DNA of 64,000 bases, taken from positions 558,001 to 622,000 of the forward strand of contig CBDBEU010000003.1 of NCBI GenBank assembly GCA_965204565.1, given 5' to 3'. This document shows positions 45,585 through 55,950 of this stretch, in pieces. This DNA comes from CBDBEU01 sp965204565 (GTDB lineage Bacteria; Pseudomonadota; Alphaproteobacteria; Rhizobiales; TMED25). The position numbers were made by a program, and so were the translations under genes. The notes below the pieces were generated by a model, which saw only the letters and a program-made list of their open reading frames with translations, had not been told where the DNA came from and did no database searches. Within the stretch, counting starts at the first letter, position 1. Each line of letters opens with the position of its first letter.

Positions 45585-46682
45585 CTTGGTCGTAGAATTT
45601 ACGCGGCCATTCTCAGTTTCCGGGCAGAGGTCATCCCGCGGTTGCCCATGTTGGGGCGTTCGTTGTTGTTAGGTACCGGGTTGTAGGACCGGAGCCACTC
45701 GGTGGCAATCTGCTGCACCTCCTCGATGCTTTCGAAGATGTCGTATCCAGCCACTCATGCCTGATCGTTCGGTTGTATCGCTCGACGCAAGCGTTCTGCC
45801 GCGGCTTTCCCGGCTGGATACAGGCCGGCGCGATGCCCCCCTGTTCGGCCCGTTCGATCAACCTGCCACTGACGTATTCCAGGCCATTGTCGACCCTGAT
45901 CGCCCTTGGCGCCCCGCCATTCGATGATCCGGTTCAAGGCCCGCACGACACGTTCGGCCGGCAGCGAAAAGTCCACCTCGATGCCCGGCCGATCCGCCAT
46001 GAAATCCATCGACCAGACCTCGTCTGGCGCGTCCGGCACGGCCAGTTCCCCGGGTTTCTCACGCTTCAGACGCCTGCGGGGCTTGATGCGCAGGTCTGGT
46101 TCCAGATCGCGATAGATCCGGTAAACGCGTTTGGGGTTCCAGACACGGCCCTGAACGTTGCCCAGATACAGGAAACACAGCCAGAAGCCCCAGGTTTTCC
46201 TGGCATTGGTCAGTCCGACAAGCAGATCCGCGATCTGTTCGTTCCCTTCGTCCAGCTTCGGGCCGTATCCGTAGCACGTCTCGCCGATGGAGAACCCGCG
46301 GCAGGCCGGCGCAATACCGACGCCCTTCATCGCCACCGCTTTCAAGGCCAACTCTCGGCGCTGAGCCGGCCGTATCATTTTTTTCCGAGGGCCTCCTTGC
46401 GCAGGTCGTTCTGCATGCCGACGTCGGCGTACATGCGCTTCAGCCGCCGGTTCTCCTCGGCGATGGCCGTCATCTCGCTGATCAGGCGCGTGTCCATGCC
46501 GGCATACCTGGCGCGCCACTTGTAGACCGTGGCGCTGCTCATGCCCTGTTCGCGGCACAACCCGGATACGGGCACGCCGTTCTCCATCTGCCGCAGAATG
46601 TCCATGATCCGGGCCGCGTTGAAACGTGTTTTGTTTATCGGAATCTCCTCAGTCACCCTGCCGAGAAAATTCTACGACCAAG
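45585..46682 (-). mobile_element. IS3-family element with perfect 16-bp terminal repeats, orfB broken
   Basis: The ends CTTGGTCGTAGAATTT (45585-45600) and AAATTCTACGACCAAG (46667-46682) are exact inverted repeats. OrfA (46375-46656 minus) is intact: INKTRFNAARIMDILRQMEN, HTH GLCREQGMSSATVYKWRARY, and a leucine-zipper-like tail. OrfB follows in shifted frames with DEVWSMDFMADR (first catalytic Asp), PGIEVDFSLPAERVVRALNR and the C-terminal NACVERYNRTIRHEWLD (catalytic Glu). Frame breaks near 45880 and 45770 and a deletion after MADR inactivate it. Confidence 0.88.
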
Positions 46683-46703
46683 CCACCTTACTTTCGGGGG
46701 AGA

Positions 46704-47200
46704 TTACCATAACTCCGGACATGGTTCTTCGCCGTCGAGCAAAGACGGATGCATGATCCATCCTTCAGCCACAGCCGGCGTCTCTCGGGTTGCTTGATGA
46801 ACCTTCAGCCCTTCACGTCGCCGGATGCGCTTGACCCTGTTCAGGCCGACACACCGGCCATCCTGCCCAGGCAGCCGGTGGATGCGGCGATACCCGTAAC
46901 TACCATACCGGCAGGCAAGGCAGATGACGGCTTGTGTCGGCTTGTCCGGCGTCGGATCCGCAACCGCTTTCTTCACCCGCCCGCTCTCACGCTCCGGCTC
47001 CTTCAGCCGATGCGCCTGGTTCACCTCCATGCCGCCGTACATGCGACGCCATCAACAGCAACTCTGCTCCGACACACAAAGGCTGCGGCAAACCTCACCC
47101 ACCGTCGCGCCCCGGCCAAGCCGCACCTCGGCTTCACGCAGCATTCCGATAATTCGCTCCGGGGAACAGTTCTTTCTCCGGCTCATCTTCGTCTCCCGTG
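46704..47200 (-). mobile_element. IS3-family (IS407-like) fragment
   Basis: Minus-strand frames encode an OrfA start near 47195 (MSRRKNCSPERIIGMLREAE), a middle segment (RRMYGGMEVNQAHRLKEPER), and after a deletion the OrfB start (ICLACRYGSYGYRRIHRL; RVKRIRRREGLKVHQ). The integrase core is absent. It lies between the IS3 element at 45585 and an IS1380 copy. Confidence 0.75.
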
Positions 47201-47231
47201 ACGTCCAAATGAAGCCGGATCCCCTCAACCG

Positions 47232-48234
47232 ACATTCCCCAATTAGAACGCCATTTCGATCATGCCGCCGCTGTTTGCGTACGGATCAATCCCCTTGGGC
47301 AGGCTGTGTCGTGGTTCGGGCATCCGGTTCGTGAACCGGGCGCGATTTATGGCTGCTGCAACGGGCTTGAACCGGAAGTCGGTCTGACCGGCACCCGTCG
47401 GGTCAGACCCGTCGAGCCGCTTCCCCCCGGGTTTGATCGTCGACACCGTCATGCAGGTACCGCTGGCCGGTACCGGGGGCGCACGGAGCCGTTGGATGGC
47501 CGCAAGGATGCGGGTGAACAGAGCGCCGCCGACAGCCGCCTCGGCCGGTTGGAACGTGATGGCTCGGGCGTGGCGGACGACCCGCGCTCCGATCCTGATG
47601 AGGCAGGTCCGCAGGCCGGTCGGCGACCGGTCGGCCGTCTCCTCCGGCAGGTCGATGCCCTGCAGGAAGACACCGGGATTGCAGGCCGATGCATGAAGTT
47701 GAAGCCGCACCTCGTTCCGTGCCATGCCCTTGCAGGAAAGACGCGTCCGATTGACCGCCTTCCTTCCTTCCTCGACATGCTGTTCGGCGGTGCCGCGTTG
47801 GTTGTAGAACCGAATGATCCGGTCCGGCTCCATCGGCGGGTTGGTGACGACAAAGCCGATCTTCGGGAACAAGTCACCCGGATGCCGTTCGACCCTGGCG
47901 ACGACCCGCCATGGTTTGTCCCGTGACGCGGCCTGATACGCGAAGTCGCCGCACATGGATCGGCGGGCGATCCGCGGGGCGCTTGAGCACAGGCGCAATC
48001 CTGCTTTCCGAAACAGCGGTCTTCCCAGGCCGGATGGCGTAGGAACAGCCTTCCGCCTCCGGCGTCTTGTAGAGCTCCGGGACGGCAAAAGCGGCATCGG
48101 CCCGGAAGAGAACCGCATCAGCTCACGATCCGCATATCGCGCCAACACCGACTTGAGCACATTTTCCCGGCCGTCGGCACTGTTGAACATTGCCGGGGCG
48201 CAATGAACGGCGTTCGAGGCGACCAAACCGGTTA
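47232..48234 (-). mobile_element. IS1380-family element, 5' truncated by an IS5 insertion (copy D)
   Basis: The right end (ACATTCCCC at 47233) is present and the minus-strand frame encodes about 325 C-terminal transposase residues: LARYADRELMRFSSGPMPLL, VEPDRI-type segment MEPDRIIRFYNQRGTAEQHV, and SCKGMARNEVRLQLHASA. Only one KIGF unit occurs here. The 5' part stops at 48234, where the IS5 copy begins. The rest of the IS1380 element is not found on the other side of that IS5. Confidence 0.85.
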
Positions 48235-49103
48235 GGGTCCGGCCTCATTATAGCCACGAGATGAGGGCTGCGGCGCGCGCGATAACTGCCATGACGTTTT
48301 TAATGTTGCGCTCGAAGCGAGTTGCGATGCGCCGCCGGTCCTTGAGGCGGCAGAACATGCGTTCGATGATATTTCGCTCCCTGTAGACGGCCTGATCGTA
48401 GGGATATCGGATCTTGCGGTTCTTTCGCGGCGGGATGACGGGCCCGGTCCCGCGCTCTTCAAGCCATTCGCGCAGTTCCCGGCTGTCACGGCCTTTGTCG
48501 CCGGCACGTTCGGCGCATGGCGGCATGGCCTCGATGCAGCGCTGTGCGACCTTGCAATCATACACGTTCCGGGCGTCGGGAGCAGGACGCAATTGACAAA
48601 AACATGGGGCGGCCCTTGTGGTCGCGGACGGCGTGGATCCCGGTGTTGCGTCCGCCTTTGGTGCGGCCGATACCATGGGCCCAAGGCCCCCCCTTTTCCG
48701 CCGTCGGCGAAGCGATGAACCTTGATGCAGGAACTGTCGATGAACAGCCGGTCAGGCGTATCCTCAGCGCCTGCCGGAGCGCTGAAGATACCTTCCCGTA
48801 TAAAACCGCACCCGGCCCGGCGGACGAAGCGGTTGCAGAGCGCCTTCTTCGGCCCGTGTATAGCGGCTCAGCCGGCCCGTCGACCGCCACAGCGCAGCGC
48901 ATGGACGATCCCGTTCGGCACAGGACGATCGTCAACTGTTTCCGGGCGCTTCCTGCCGTGCACATCAGTCGGCAGAAGCGGCGCGATCCGGGCCTACTGA
49001 GAATCGGAAAACCAGAAGGAATCATACATCTCGTTACCTCCTCATCGGAGGCAATGAACCATCCTCGGATCAAATCGGGAAGACGGTTATTGGGGCCGGA
49101 CCC
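48235..49103 (-). mobile_element. IS5-family (IS427-like) element, contiguous copy
   Basis: This is the 869-bp counterpart of the interrupted copy at 1091-3062, with the same inverted ends (GGGTCCGGCCTCATTATA / GGGTCCGGCCCCAATAAC). Minus-strand frames give the transposase N-terminus near 49030 and C-terminus (RRIATRFERNIKNVMAVIAR) near 48250; frame breaks near 48830 and 48680 make it inactive. The bases outside the ends differ (TTA on the left, TGA on the right), so the two flanks no longer form a target duplication and a rearrangement has occurred since insertion. Confidence 0.86.
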
Positions 49104-49135
49104 TGATCAAACGAACACGCTTCAATGCCTCCGGC

Positions 49136-51412
49136 CTAGAGTTCGCTCTCCTGACGATCCTTGAGGGCCGCCAGAAGTTTTGGCGGTGAGATCGGCAGTG
49201 AACCCATCCGCCGGCCAACCGCGTCGGCAACCGCATTGGACACCGCTGCCATCGCCGGGCAGATGTTGACTTCGCCGACACCCTTGACACCAAAGGGGTG
49301 GTTCGGGTTTGGCACTTCGACAATTAGCGTCTTGATATAGGGAAGATCCGAGGCCACCGGAATCCGATAGTCGAGGAAACTTGGATTGGCGAGCCGGCCC
49401 TTGTCGTCATAGACATATTCTTCATTGAGCGCCCAGCCGATGCCCTGCGCCACGCCACCCTGCATCTGACCTTCGACATAGCCCTTGTGGATCGCCCGGC
49501 CCGCATCCTGCGCCACAACAAAGCTCAGAATCTCGACATGGCCAGTGTCGGGATCAACTTCGACTTCGCACATTTCCGTGGCAAAGCCCGGTGCCTGACC
49601 GCCAGCGCTGACCGCGTTGGTTGATCCAATTGGACCTCCGGTAGCTCCCGCCTGAGCAGCAATCTGTTTCAATGACAGGGGCTCAAAATCGCCGACATTG
49701 CTACTGGAAGGCTTTGCATGGCCGTCCTCCCAATCGACCCCTTCAACGTCAACGTCCCACATGATCGCGGCGCGTGCGCGCAACTCCTGGATCACGTTGT
49801 CGCAAGCGCCGATCACCGCAAGCCCAGTGGCATAGGTCACCCGTGAGCCACCAGTCTGGCGGGTAAACGGCACAGAAGTGGTATCGTTGACTGTCGAGCA
49901 CACCTCATTGTAGTCAATGCCAAATTTCTCAGCTGCCATGATCGCCATCGATGCACGCGAGCCGCCGATATCCGGGCTGCCAGTGGCGACAGAGACGGTG
50001 CCATCGGCGTTGACATAAACGGTCGCCCCCGACTCGCCGCCACCATTGAACCAATAGCCTGACGCAACACCGCGGCCCTGGTTTGGCCCCAGCGGCTTGT
50101 TGTAGTTGGGATGATCAAGCACAGCCTTGAGCGTGTCAGCATAGCCGTTATGTGAAAGCGGCGGGCCGGAAACCATCTGCGTGCCCTTCTTCGCCGCATT
50201 CTTGAGTCTCAGTTCGACCGGGTCCATGCTGATCTTCTTGGCAAGAATGTCGAGCGTGCTTTCAATGGCAAAGCTTGCGATCGGCGAGCCCGGGGCGCGG
50301 TATGCGGCGGCCTTCGGTCGGTTCGATACCACGTCATAGCCGATGGTTTTCTGGTTCGCGATGTCATAAGGTGCAAGACTACACAAACAGCCATTCATCA
50401 CCGGTGAACCGGGGAAAGCACCAGCCTGATATTTGAACACACTCTCGGCCGCGGTCAGCGTCCCATCCTTCTTGACACCAATCTTGACCCGCATCGCTGA
50501 GCCTGATGTCGGTCCGGTTGCCTGGAACACCTCATCGCGGCCCATCGCCACACGCACCGGATGACCTGACTTCTTCGACAACACCAACGCCACCGGCTCG
50601 ACATAAACCACCGTCTTGCCACCGAAGCCGCCACCGATCTCCGAAGGATGTACCTTGAGATTGGCAAGCGGCATGCCAACCAGCTTGGCCGTCAGCGCAC
50701 GCACAATGAAATGGCCTTGACTGGAGCTCCAGATTTCACCCTGACCGTCAGGATCGTAGCGGGCAAGGCAGGCATGAGGCTCGATATAGCCCTGATGGAC
50801 GGCGGCCGTACGATATTCTTGATCGACGATTTCATCGGCCTCGGCAAACCCTACCTTGATATCGCCCATCGAAAACTCAAGCCGCTTGGCAATATTCGAT
50901 GGCTTGGTCGGCGCCGGATCGATATTGCGTGTGATCATGTCCTCGAACAGCAGCGGTGCATCATCTGCCATCGCCTCCTCGACGTCGATCACATGCGGCA
51001 GAACCTCATATTCGACCTCGATGAGATCAGCCGCCTTAGCCGCTGTCGCCGCATCGGAAGCCGCCACTGCCGCCACTGCGTGACCTTCATAAAGCGCTTT
51101 TTCGCGCGCCATAATATTGCGGGTGATGTGCCAGAAGTTCTGCTGCACCCGCTCTGGGCCGATATAGACGAACTCCTGGTCGGGAAGATCGGCTCCCGTC
51201 ATCACCGCCTTAACACCCTTGAGCGCCTCAGCTTTTGAGGTGTCGATTGACTTGATGCCCGCATGCGCATGCGGGCTGCGCTTGATCTTGCCGAAAAGTC
51301 TTCCAGGCAGCGAATAATCATCACCAAACCTGGCGATCCCTGTCACTTTCGGCACTCCGTCCGGACGCACAGGATTGGTTCCAACCCATTTCGTAGGTTT
51401 AGCAAGTTCGTT
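49136..51412 (-). CDS. Xanthine-dehydrogenase-family molybdopterin-binding (large) subunit
   Basis: The 758-residue protein covers the whole Mo-binding subunit: N-terminal aldehyde oxidase a/b hammerhead (KVTGIARFGDDYSLPGRLFG), then EIGGGFGGKTVVYVEPVAL and AYRAPGSPIASFAIES typical of MoCo binding, and GVKGVGEVNICPAMAAVSNA with the catalytic Glu. It hydroxylates purines, aldehydes or N-heteroaromatics. Start 51412 (MNELAKPTKWVG) is preceded by GAGGCAG. The FAD and 2Fe-2S subunits that normally accompany it are absent here, so it is an orphan whose partners may lie elsewhere or be lost. The gene is intact between two IS-rich zones. Confidence 0.88.
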   Translation of the reverse strand, partial: NELAKPTKWVGTNPVRPDGVPKVTGIARFGDDYSLPGRLFGKIKRSPHAHAGIKSIDTSKAEALKGVKAVMTGADLPDQEFVYIGPERVQQNFWHITRNIMAREKALYEGHAVAAVAASDAATAAKAADLIEVEYEVLPHVIDVEEAMADDAPLLFEDMITRNIDPAPTKPSNIAKRLEFSMGDIKVGFAEADEIVDQEYRTAAVHQGYIEPHACLARYDPDGQGEIWSSSQGHFIVRALTAKLVGMPLANLKVHPSEIGGGFGGKTVVYVEPVALVLSKKSGHPVRVAMGRDEVFQATGPTSGSAMRVKIGVKKDGTLTAAESVFKYQAGAFPGSPVMNGCLCSLAPYDIANQKTIGYDVVSNRPKAAAYRAPGSPIASFAIESTLDILAKKISMDPVELRLKNAAKKGTQMVSGPPLSHNGYADTLKAVLDHPNYNKPLGPNQGRGVASGYWFNGGGESGATVYVNADGTVSVATGSPDIGGSRASMAIMAAEKFGIDYNEVCSTVNDTTSVPFTRQTGGSRVTYATGLAVIGACDNVIQELRARAAIMWDVDVEGVDWEDGHAKPSSSNVGDFEPLSLKQIAAQAGATGGPIGSTNAVSAGGQAPGFATEMCEVEVDPDTGHVEILSFVVAQDAGRAIHKGYVEGQMQGGVAQGIGWALNEEYVYDDKGRLANPSFLDYRIPVASDLPYIKTLIVEVPNPNHPFGVKGVGEVNICPAMAAVSNAVADAVGRRMGSLPISPPKLLAALKDRQESEL

Positions 51413-51617
51413 CATTGCTGCCTCATGATCTGCAAAAACCGCATCCACCCGACGCGATTATGGACGATGGTGATAATGCTTATATCGCACGCGGCAGACA
51501 AGACGAAGACTCAGCCGTTTCAGTTTCACCCGTCTTTGACCACCTTCGCCATCACAGCGGCCTTGCAATTGAACTGGCCGGTGGCCGTTCTGTCAGACCG
51601 GCATTGGAATAAATCCC

Positions 51618-53028
51618 ACTTTCCCAGGTAACGTGACGTTTTCGCGCCTCTGACAGCCGGTAACATGTTATATTTCGGCACGTTGTGTGGGCCGTAGGGG
51701 GCGGATCACGAATCACCCGCAGGGTGCAGGAGAAACGGGTGATATCAGGCTCGGTTTCGACAGTCGGGTGCGGCTGGAATGCCATGGCTCGAAGATCGGT
51801 TCCGACGGTGGCCCGTTGCCGTTCCGGGAGTTGGACGAGACCCCGGGATTGAACGATATTGCCGGCGGTCCTCTCGGAGATCCGCGAACCGTCCACAACT
51901 GTCTGCATTCCGTGGTCGGGCTTTTGCGGCAGCGGGTCTTCGGGCGATCGACCGGATATGATGATGTGAATGACGCGGACTGTCCGGCGCTCGATCCGTT
52001 GATGCGGCAGGTGGTCGGAGGGCGTGGCGTTGATGCCGAGGCTGCGTCTGCCGGCCGGATGGGTCGGTTCGAGACCGAGGTGTCGGCGGCCGCCGACAAT
52101 CGCGGTGCGCCGGCGGACGTATCCGGTCAATAGATCGATCGGGCTCACGCCGCGATGGCGCCCGAATGGATCACACCGCGGACATGGGCTTCGGTCGGCC
52201 CGCGCCATGGCGCGCAGACCCACGGCGCGCAGGAAGGCACCGCCTGGAACGTGCATTTCGGCTGCATGTGCCGTCACCCCTTGTTCGTCCTTAACCGGTT
52301 TGGCCGCCTCGAACGCCGTTCATTGCGCCCCAGCAATGTTCACAGCGCTGATGGCCGAGAAAATGTGCTCAAGCCGGTGTTGGCGCGATATGCGGATCGT
52401 GAGCTGATGCGGTTCTTCCGCGCCGATGCCGCTTTTGCCGTCCCGGAGCTCTACAAGACGCCGGAGGCGGAAGGCTGTTCCTACGCCATCCGGCCCGGGA
52501 AGACCGCTGTTCCGGAAAGCAGGATTGCGCCTGTGCTCAAGCGCCCCGCGGGTCGCCCGCCGACCCATGTGCGGCGCACCTGCGGCGACTTCGCGTATCA
52601 GGCCACGTCACGGGACAAACCACGGCGGATCGTCGCCGAGGTCGAGCGGCATCGGGGTGACTTGTTCCCGAAGATCGGCTTCCCAAAGATAGGCTTCGTG
52701 GTCACCAAGCTGCCGATAGAGCCGGACCGGATCATTCGGTTCTACAACCAGCGCGGCACCGCCGAACAGCATGTCGAGGAAGGAAGGAAGGCGGTCAATC
52801 GGACGCGTCTTTCCTGCAAGGGCATGGCGCGGAACGAGGTGCGGCTTCAGCTTTATGCATCGGCCTGCAATCCCGGTGTCTTGCTGCAGGGCGCCGATCT
52901 GCCGGAGGAGATGGCCGACCGGTCGCCGACCGGCCTGCGGCCCCGCCTCATCAGGATCGGAGCACGGGTCGTCCGCCACGCCCGAGCCGTCACGTTCCAA
53001 CCGGCCAAGGCGGTACCTGCCTCCTAGG
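51618..53028 (+). mobile_element. IS1380-family element, 3' truncated, longest copy (copy C)
   Basis: The left end starts near 51618 (ACTTTCCCAGG, mutated from ACATTCCC). The transposase reads in one frame from ITNHPQGAGETGDIRLGFDS to AVTFQPAKAVPAS (51687-53027), interrupted only by an in-frame TAG at 52131-52133 after ADVSGQ. It includes RIIRFYNQRGTAEQHVEEGR. The 15-bp KIGFP unit occurs twice. The right end is missing: sequence breaks off near 53028 into the chemotaxis receptor fragment. Confidence 0.85.
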
Positions 53029-53029
53029 C

Positions 53030-53637
53030 TGCACTTGTCACGCCCACGATATTCTCGGTCACTTCATTCGTGCCTGTTGCCGCTTCCTGCACACTGTGGG
53101 ATATCTCGCTGGTTGTCGCAGCCTGCTCTTCCATGGCCGCGGCAACGACAGCCGCAGTTTCATTGACCTGGCGAATGACCTTTCCAATATCAGCCATGGA
53201 AACCACCGCTTCATTGGTCGCGGTCTGGATCTCCTCAATCTGCTGATTGATGCTTTCCGTCGCCTTGCCGTCTGGTTCGCCAGCTCCTTGACCTCGGCCG
53301 CGACAACAGCAAAGCCCTCGCCGGCACGGGCAGATTCAATTGTTGCATTGAGGGCAAGCAAATTGGTCTGCTCGGCGATCTCGGAAATCATCTTGACCAC
53401 TTCACCGATCTTGGCTGCCGTCGCAGCCAGCACTTCAACCTGACCACTGGCCTGATCGACACCGGTTTCGGCCTTCTGGGCCGCCTGCGCGGTTTCCATC
53501 ATCTGCGAATTGATCTCCGTTACCGAGGTGGCCATTTGTTCAGCTGCTGCCGCGACCGTCTGCACATTGGCGGCGGCCTGATGCGAAGCCGAAGCGACAG
53601 AAGAAGCCTTTGACTGGCTTGTTCGGGGTTGATTCAA
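53030..53637 (-). pseudogene. Methyl-accepting chemotaxis protein fragment
   Basis: Only the cytoplasmic signalling hairpin remains: AEQMATSVTEINSQMMETAQ, the tip EIAEQTNLLALNATIESARA, FAVVAAEVKELANQTA and, after a frameshift near 53265, EEQAATTSEISHSVQEAATG. The membrane and sensor parts are missing upstream (IS30 fragment at 53638) and the 3' end meets the IS1380 copy. The tip signature is diagnostic of MCPs; which ligand it sensed is unknowable here. Confidence 0.8.
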
Positions 53638-53887
53638 ATGGTTGCCTCAACACTTCAGTTTTTGATGGAAAGATGGAGTGTTCACGATGGGCTGCCGTCG
53701 ACGTCTCTATTTTACCGATAGCCGGAAGGCAGAGATTTGGGATCGCCGGCAGTCTGGGGAGTCGATGCGTTCGATTGGCTGCGGGTTCGATCGCAACTCA
53801 TCGTCGATCTTTCCCTTGCAGTCCCGGACGGGTGGTATCCGGCCGCGTGGCAGTTATCAGGGCGACGTCGGCTTCATCGTCAAGTAG
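53638..53887 (+). mobile_element. IS30-family transposase N-terminal fragment
   Basis: The frame from 53687 (MGCRRRLYFTDSRKAEIWDR; GESMRSIGCGFDRNSSSIF) matches the HTH region of IS30-family transposases, and the upstream 50 bases are probably the element's left end. The catalytic domain is absent, replaced at about 53890 by the cpaD promoter region. Confidence 0.7.
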
Positions 53888-53902
53888 GGGAGCGGCGAGG
53901 TG

Positions 53903-54409
53903 ATGTTCAATTCTGCATTTACGCGGTGGACCAGGAGTGACGGTCTGCGCTGCCTTGGCCTCACATTTGCTTGCACCTTGATATTGGCAGGCTGTCAGAC
54001 CGCCCAATATCCGGAAATTCAGCAGACCGGCTCGCTGCGCGCCTTCCGCGCCGCCGACCACCACCCGACCGTGGTTGAGCCTAGCGAAGTCCAGCTTGAG
54101 ATCGAACTGCCCGGTTACACCCGCGGCTTGTCACCGCGTCAGGTCAATCAGGTTCGCCAATTCCTTGCCAATTTCCGATCCCTGGGCGAGGGCGAGCTTG
54201 TGTTTACAGTCCCCAGCGGCACCGCAAACGAGGCATCGGCCCACGCCGGGGTGAGCAAGGTGCGAAACCTCATCACCCAGGCCAGAATCGCCAAGACCGC
54301 AGTACGCTATGTGCCCTATCGCGGCACCGGTGCGGGAGCCGAGCCACCGATCATCCTGTCGTTTGAGCGCTATTGCGCCAAACCCAGCGAATGTGGTCCT
54401 CTACCGTGA
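53903..54409 (+). pseudogene. cpaD: Tad pilus lipoprotein CpaD, 3' end fused to cpaE
   Basis: The frame has a signal peptide with lipobox (LILAGCQTAQ), then ELPGYTRGLSPRQVNQVRQF and KVRNLITQARIAKTAVRYVP as in CpaD, the outer-membrane-associated Tad lipoprotein. It loses the normal C-terminus after FERYCAKPSECG and runs directly into cpaE-type sequence in another frame, so a deletion joined the two genes. ATG 53903 has a GGGGAG site. The normal neighbours cpaB and cpaC upstream are missing. Confidence 0.82.
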
Positions 54410-55319
54410 ACTGATCCGGTGCGGCATCAGTGATTATGTAATTGCGCCGATTTCGGTCCTGCAGATCATCGATTCCATTGGCGCGATTTATGAAGACCCG
54501 GAAAAGGGTCTGTCCAGCAGTGCGATCGCGTTCATCGGCGCTAAGGGCGGCGTTGGATCGAGCACCATTGCACACAACATCTCATGAGCGATCGCCGAGC
54601 TCATCGGCTAGGATGTGGTGATCGCCGATCTTGATCTCGCTTTCAACACCGTCGGTCTCGACTTCAATCAGAATGCGCCCCAGGGCATTGCCGATGCGCT
54701 CAATTCGCCTGATCGGCTGGATGAAGTCCTGCTCGACCGGCTGTTGTCCCAATGCACCGAAAAACTGAATCGCTTCACCGCGCCGAGCACGCTTGACCGC
54801 GAATACGACGTTGACCAGGAATCTCTTCAGTCGATTTTCGATTTGCTGCGCACGACCGCTCCGGTGATTTCACTCGACCTGCCGCATATGTGGACCGGCT
54901 GGACCCGGCGCACCCTGCTTGACGCCGACCAGGTGCTCATCACTGCGGCGCCCGACCTTGCCAATCTGCGCAATGCCAAGAACCTGTTCGACATCTTGCG
55001 TGCCCAGCGGCCCAATGATCGCCGCCCGCCCTATCTGGTGCTCAATCAGATAGCGATGCCAAAGCGTCCCGAGATCAGCCTGCGCGATTTTTCCGATGCG
55101 CTGTCGGCAGAACCTGTTCTGACCATCCAGTTCGACCCGCAACTATTCGGTACCGCAGCCAATAACGGCCAGATGATTGCCGAGCTGCCGAGCGGCGCCA
55201 AGGTCGCAGGTGGTTTTGCAGATCTTGCCAAGCTGATTACCGGACGGGGTGTGGCCAAGAAGGCGCGTAAGGCACGCTTCCCGGGCCTCAAGCTCGATCT
55301 GTTCCGCAAGAAGGGGTGA
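54395..55319 (+). pseudogene. cpaE: Tad pilus ATPase CpaE, 5' deleted with two nonsense codons
   Basis: The remaining protein starts VVLYRELIRCGISDYVIAPI, then the deviant Walker A SAIAFIGAKGGVGSSTIAHN, interrupted by TGA at 54586-54588 and TAG near 54613. It then reads VVIADLDLAFNTVGLDFNQN through VLNQIAMPKRPEISLRDFSD to the stop at 55319. CpaE is a MinD/ParA-like ATPase that localises the pilus assembly. The N-terminal receiver-like domain is gone. It is inactive. Confidence 0.85.
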
Positions 55320-55322
55320 AAC

Positions 55323-55390
55323 ATGTTTGGCCAGCGTTCAAGCTTCAATGAACAGCCCGTAGCGCCGGCTGCCGCGCCGCCGCCGCCGGC
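55323..55390 (+). pseudogene. cpaF: CpaF N-terminal stub
   Basis: MFGQRSSFNEQPVAPAAAPP begins four bases after the cpaE stop and matches the Pro/Ala-rich start of CpaF, the Tad secretion ATPase. After about 23 codons the sequence becomes IS630 transposase. The rest of cpaF is absent from the window. Confidence 0.72.
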
Positions 55391-55943
55391 GGATGTGGAA
55401 GGCCGCCCAGCCCTTCATCGATCCTGAGCGTCCGGTCTTGTTCGATGAGACCGGCGTCAACACCAGGATGGCCCGCCTCTACGGTTGGGCGCCGGTCGGC
55501 GAGCGCTGCCGGGACAGCGTACCCTTCGGCCACTGGAAGACGATGACTTTCATTGCCGGCCCTCTCCTCTCAGGCCTCACGGCCCCCGGGTCCTCGATGG
55601 TCCGATGAATGACCAGGCTTTTCGCGTCTATATTGAGGAGGTACCGGCACCGACCCCGACACGCGGCGATGTTGTGGTGCTCGACAACCTGCCTGCCCAT
55701 AAGGTCACCGGCATCCGTCAGATCATCGCCTCCCCACGCGCCCGGATCTTCTATCTGCCGCCCTACAGCCCCGACATGAACCCCATCGCAATGGCCTTTG
55801 CCAGGCTCAAGGCGCTGCTCGGGCAAGTTCCGGCCCGAACCGTCGACGCCCTCGTTGAACGCATCGGCTGCACTATCGACTGCTTCCTCCCGGCCGAATG
55901 CGAAAACGTCTTCCACGCCGCAGGATATCAACGCTCAATGTGA
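55390..55943 (+). mobile_element. IS630-family transposase, 5' truncated, catalytic Glu lost
   Basis: The frame starts RMWKAAQPFIDPERPVLFDE (first Asp in FDETG), frameshifts near 55575, then reads RGDVVVLDNLPAHKVTGIRQ (second Asp) and YLPPYSPDMNPIAMAFARLK. The usual motif is NPIE; here the Glu is Ala, so the enzyme would be dead even if the frame were restored. The 3' end is followed by CTAATTGAGGAATGCCGG, nearly the same as the right end of IS1380 copy B, hinting at a composite junction. Confidence 0.82.
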
Positions 55944-55950
55944 AAATGCC

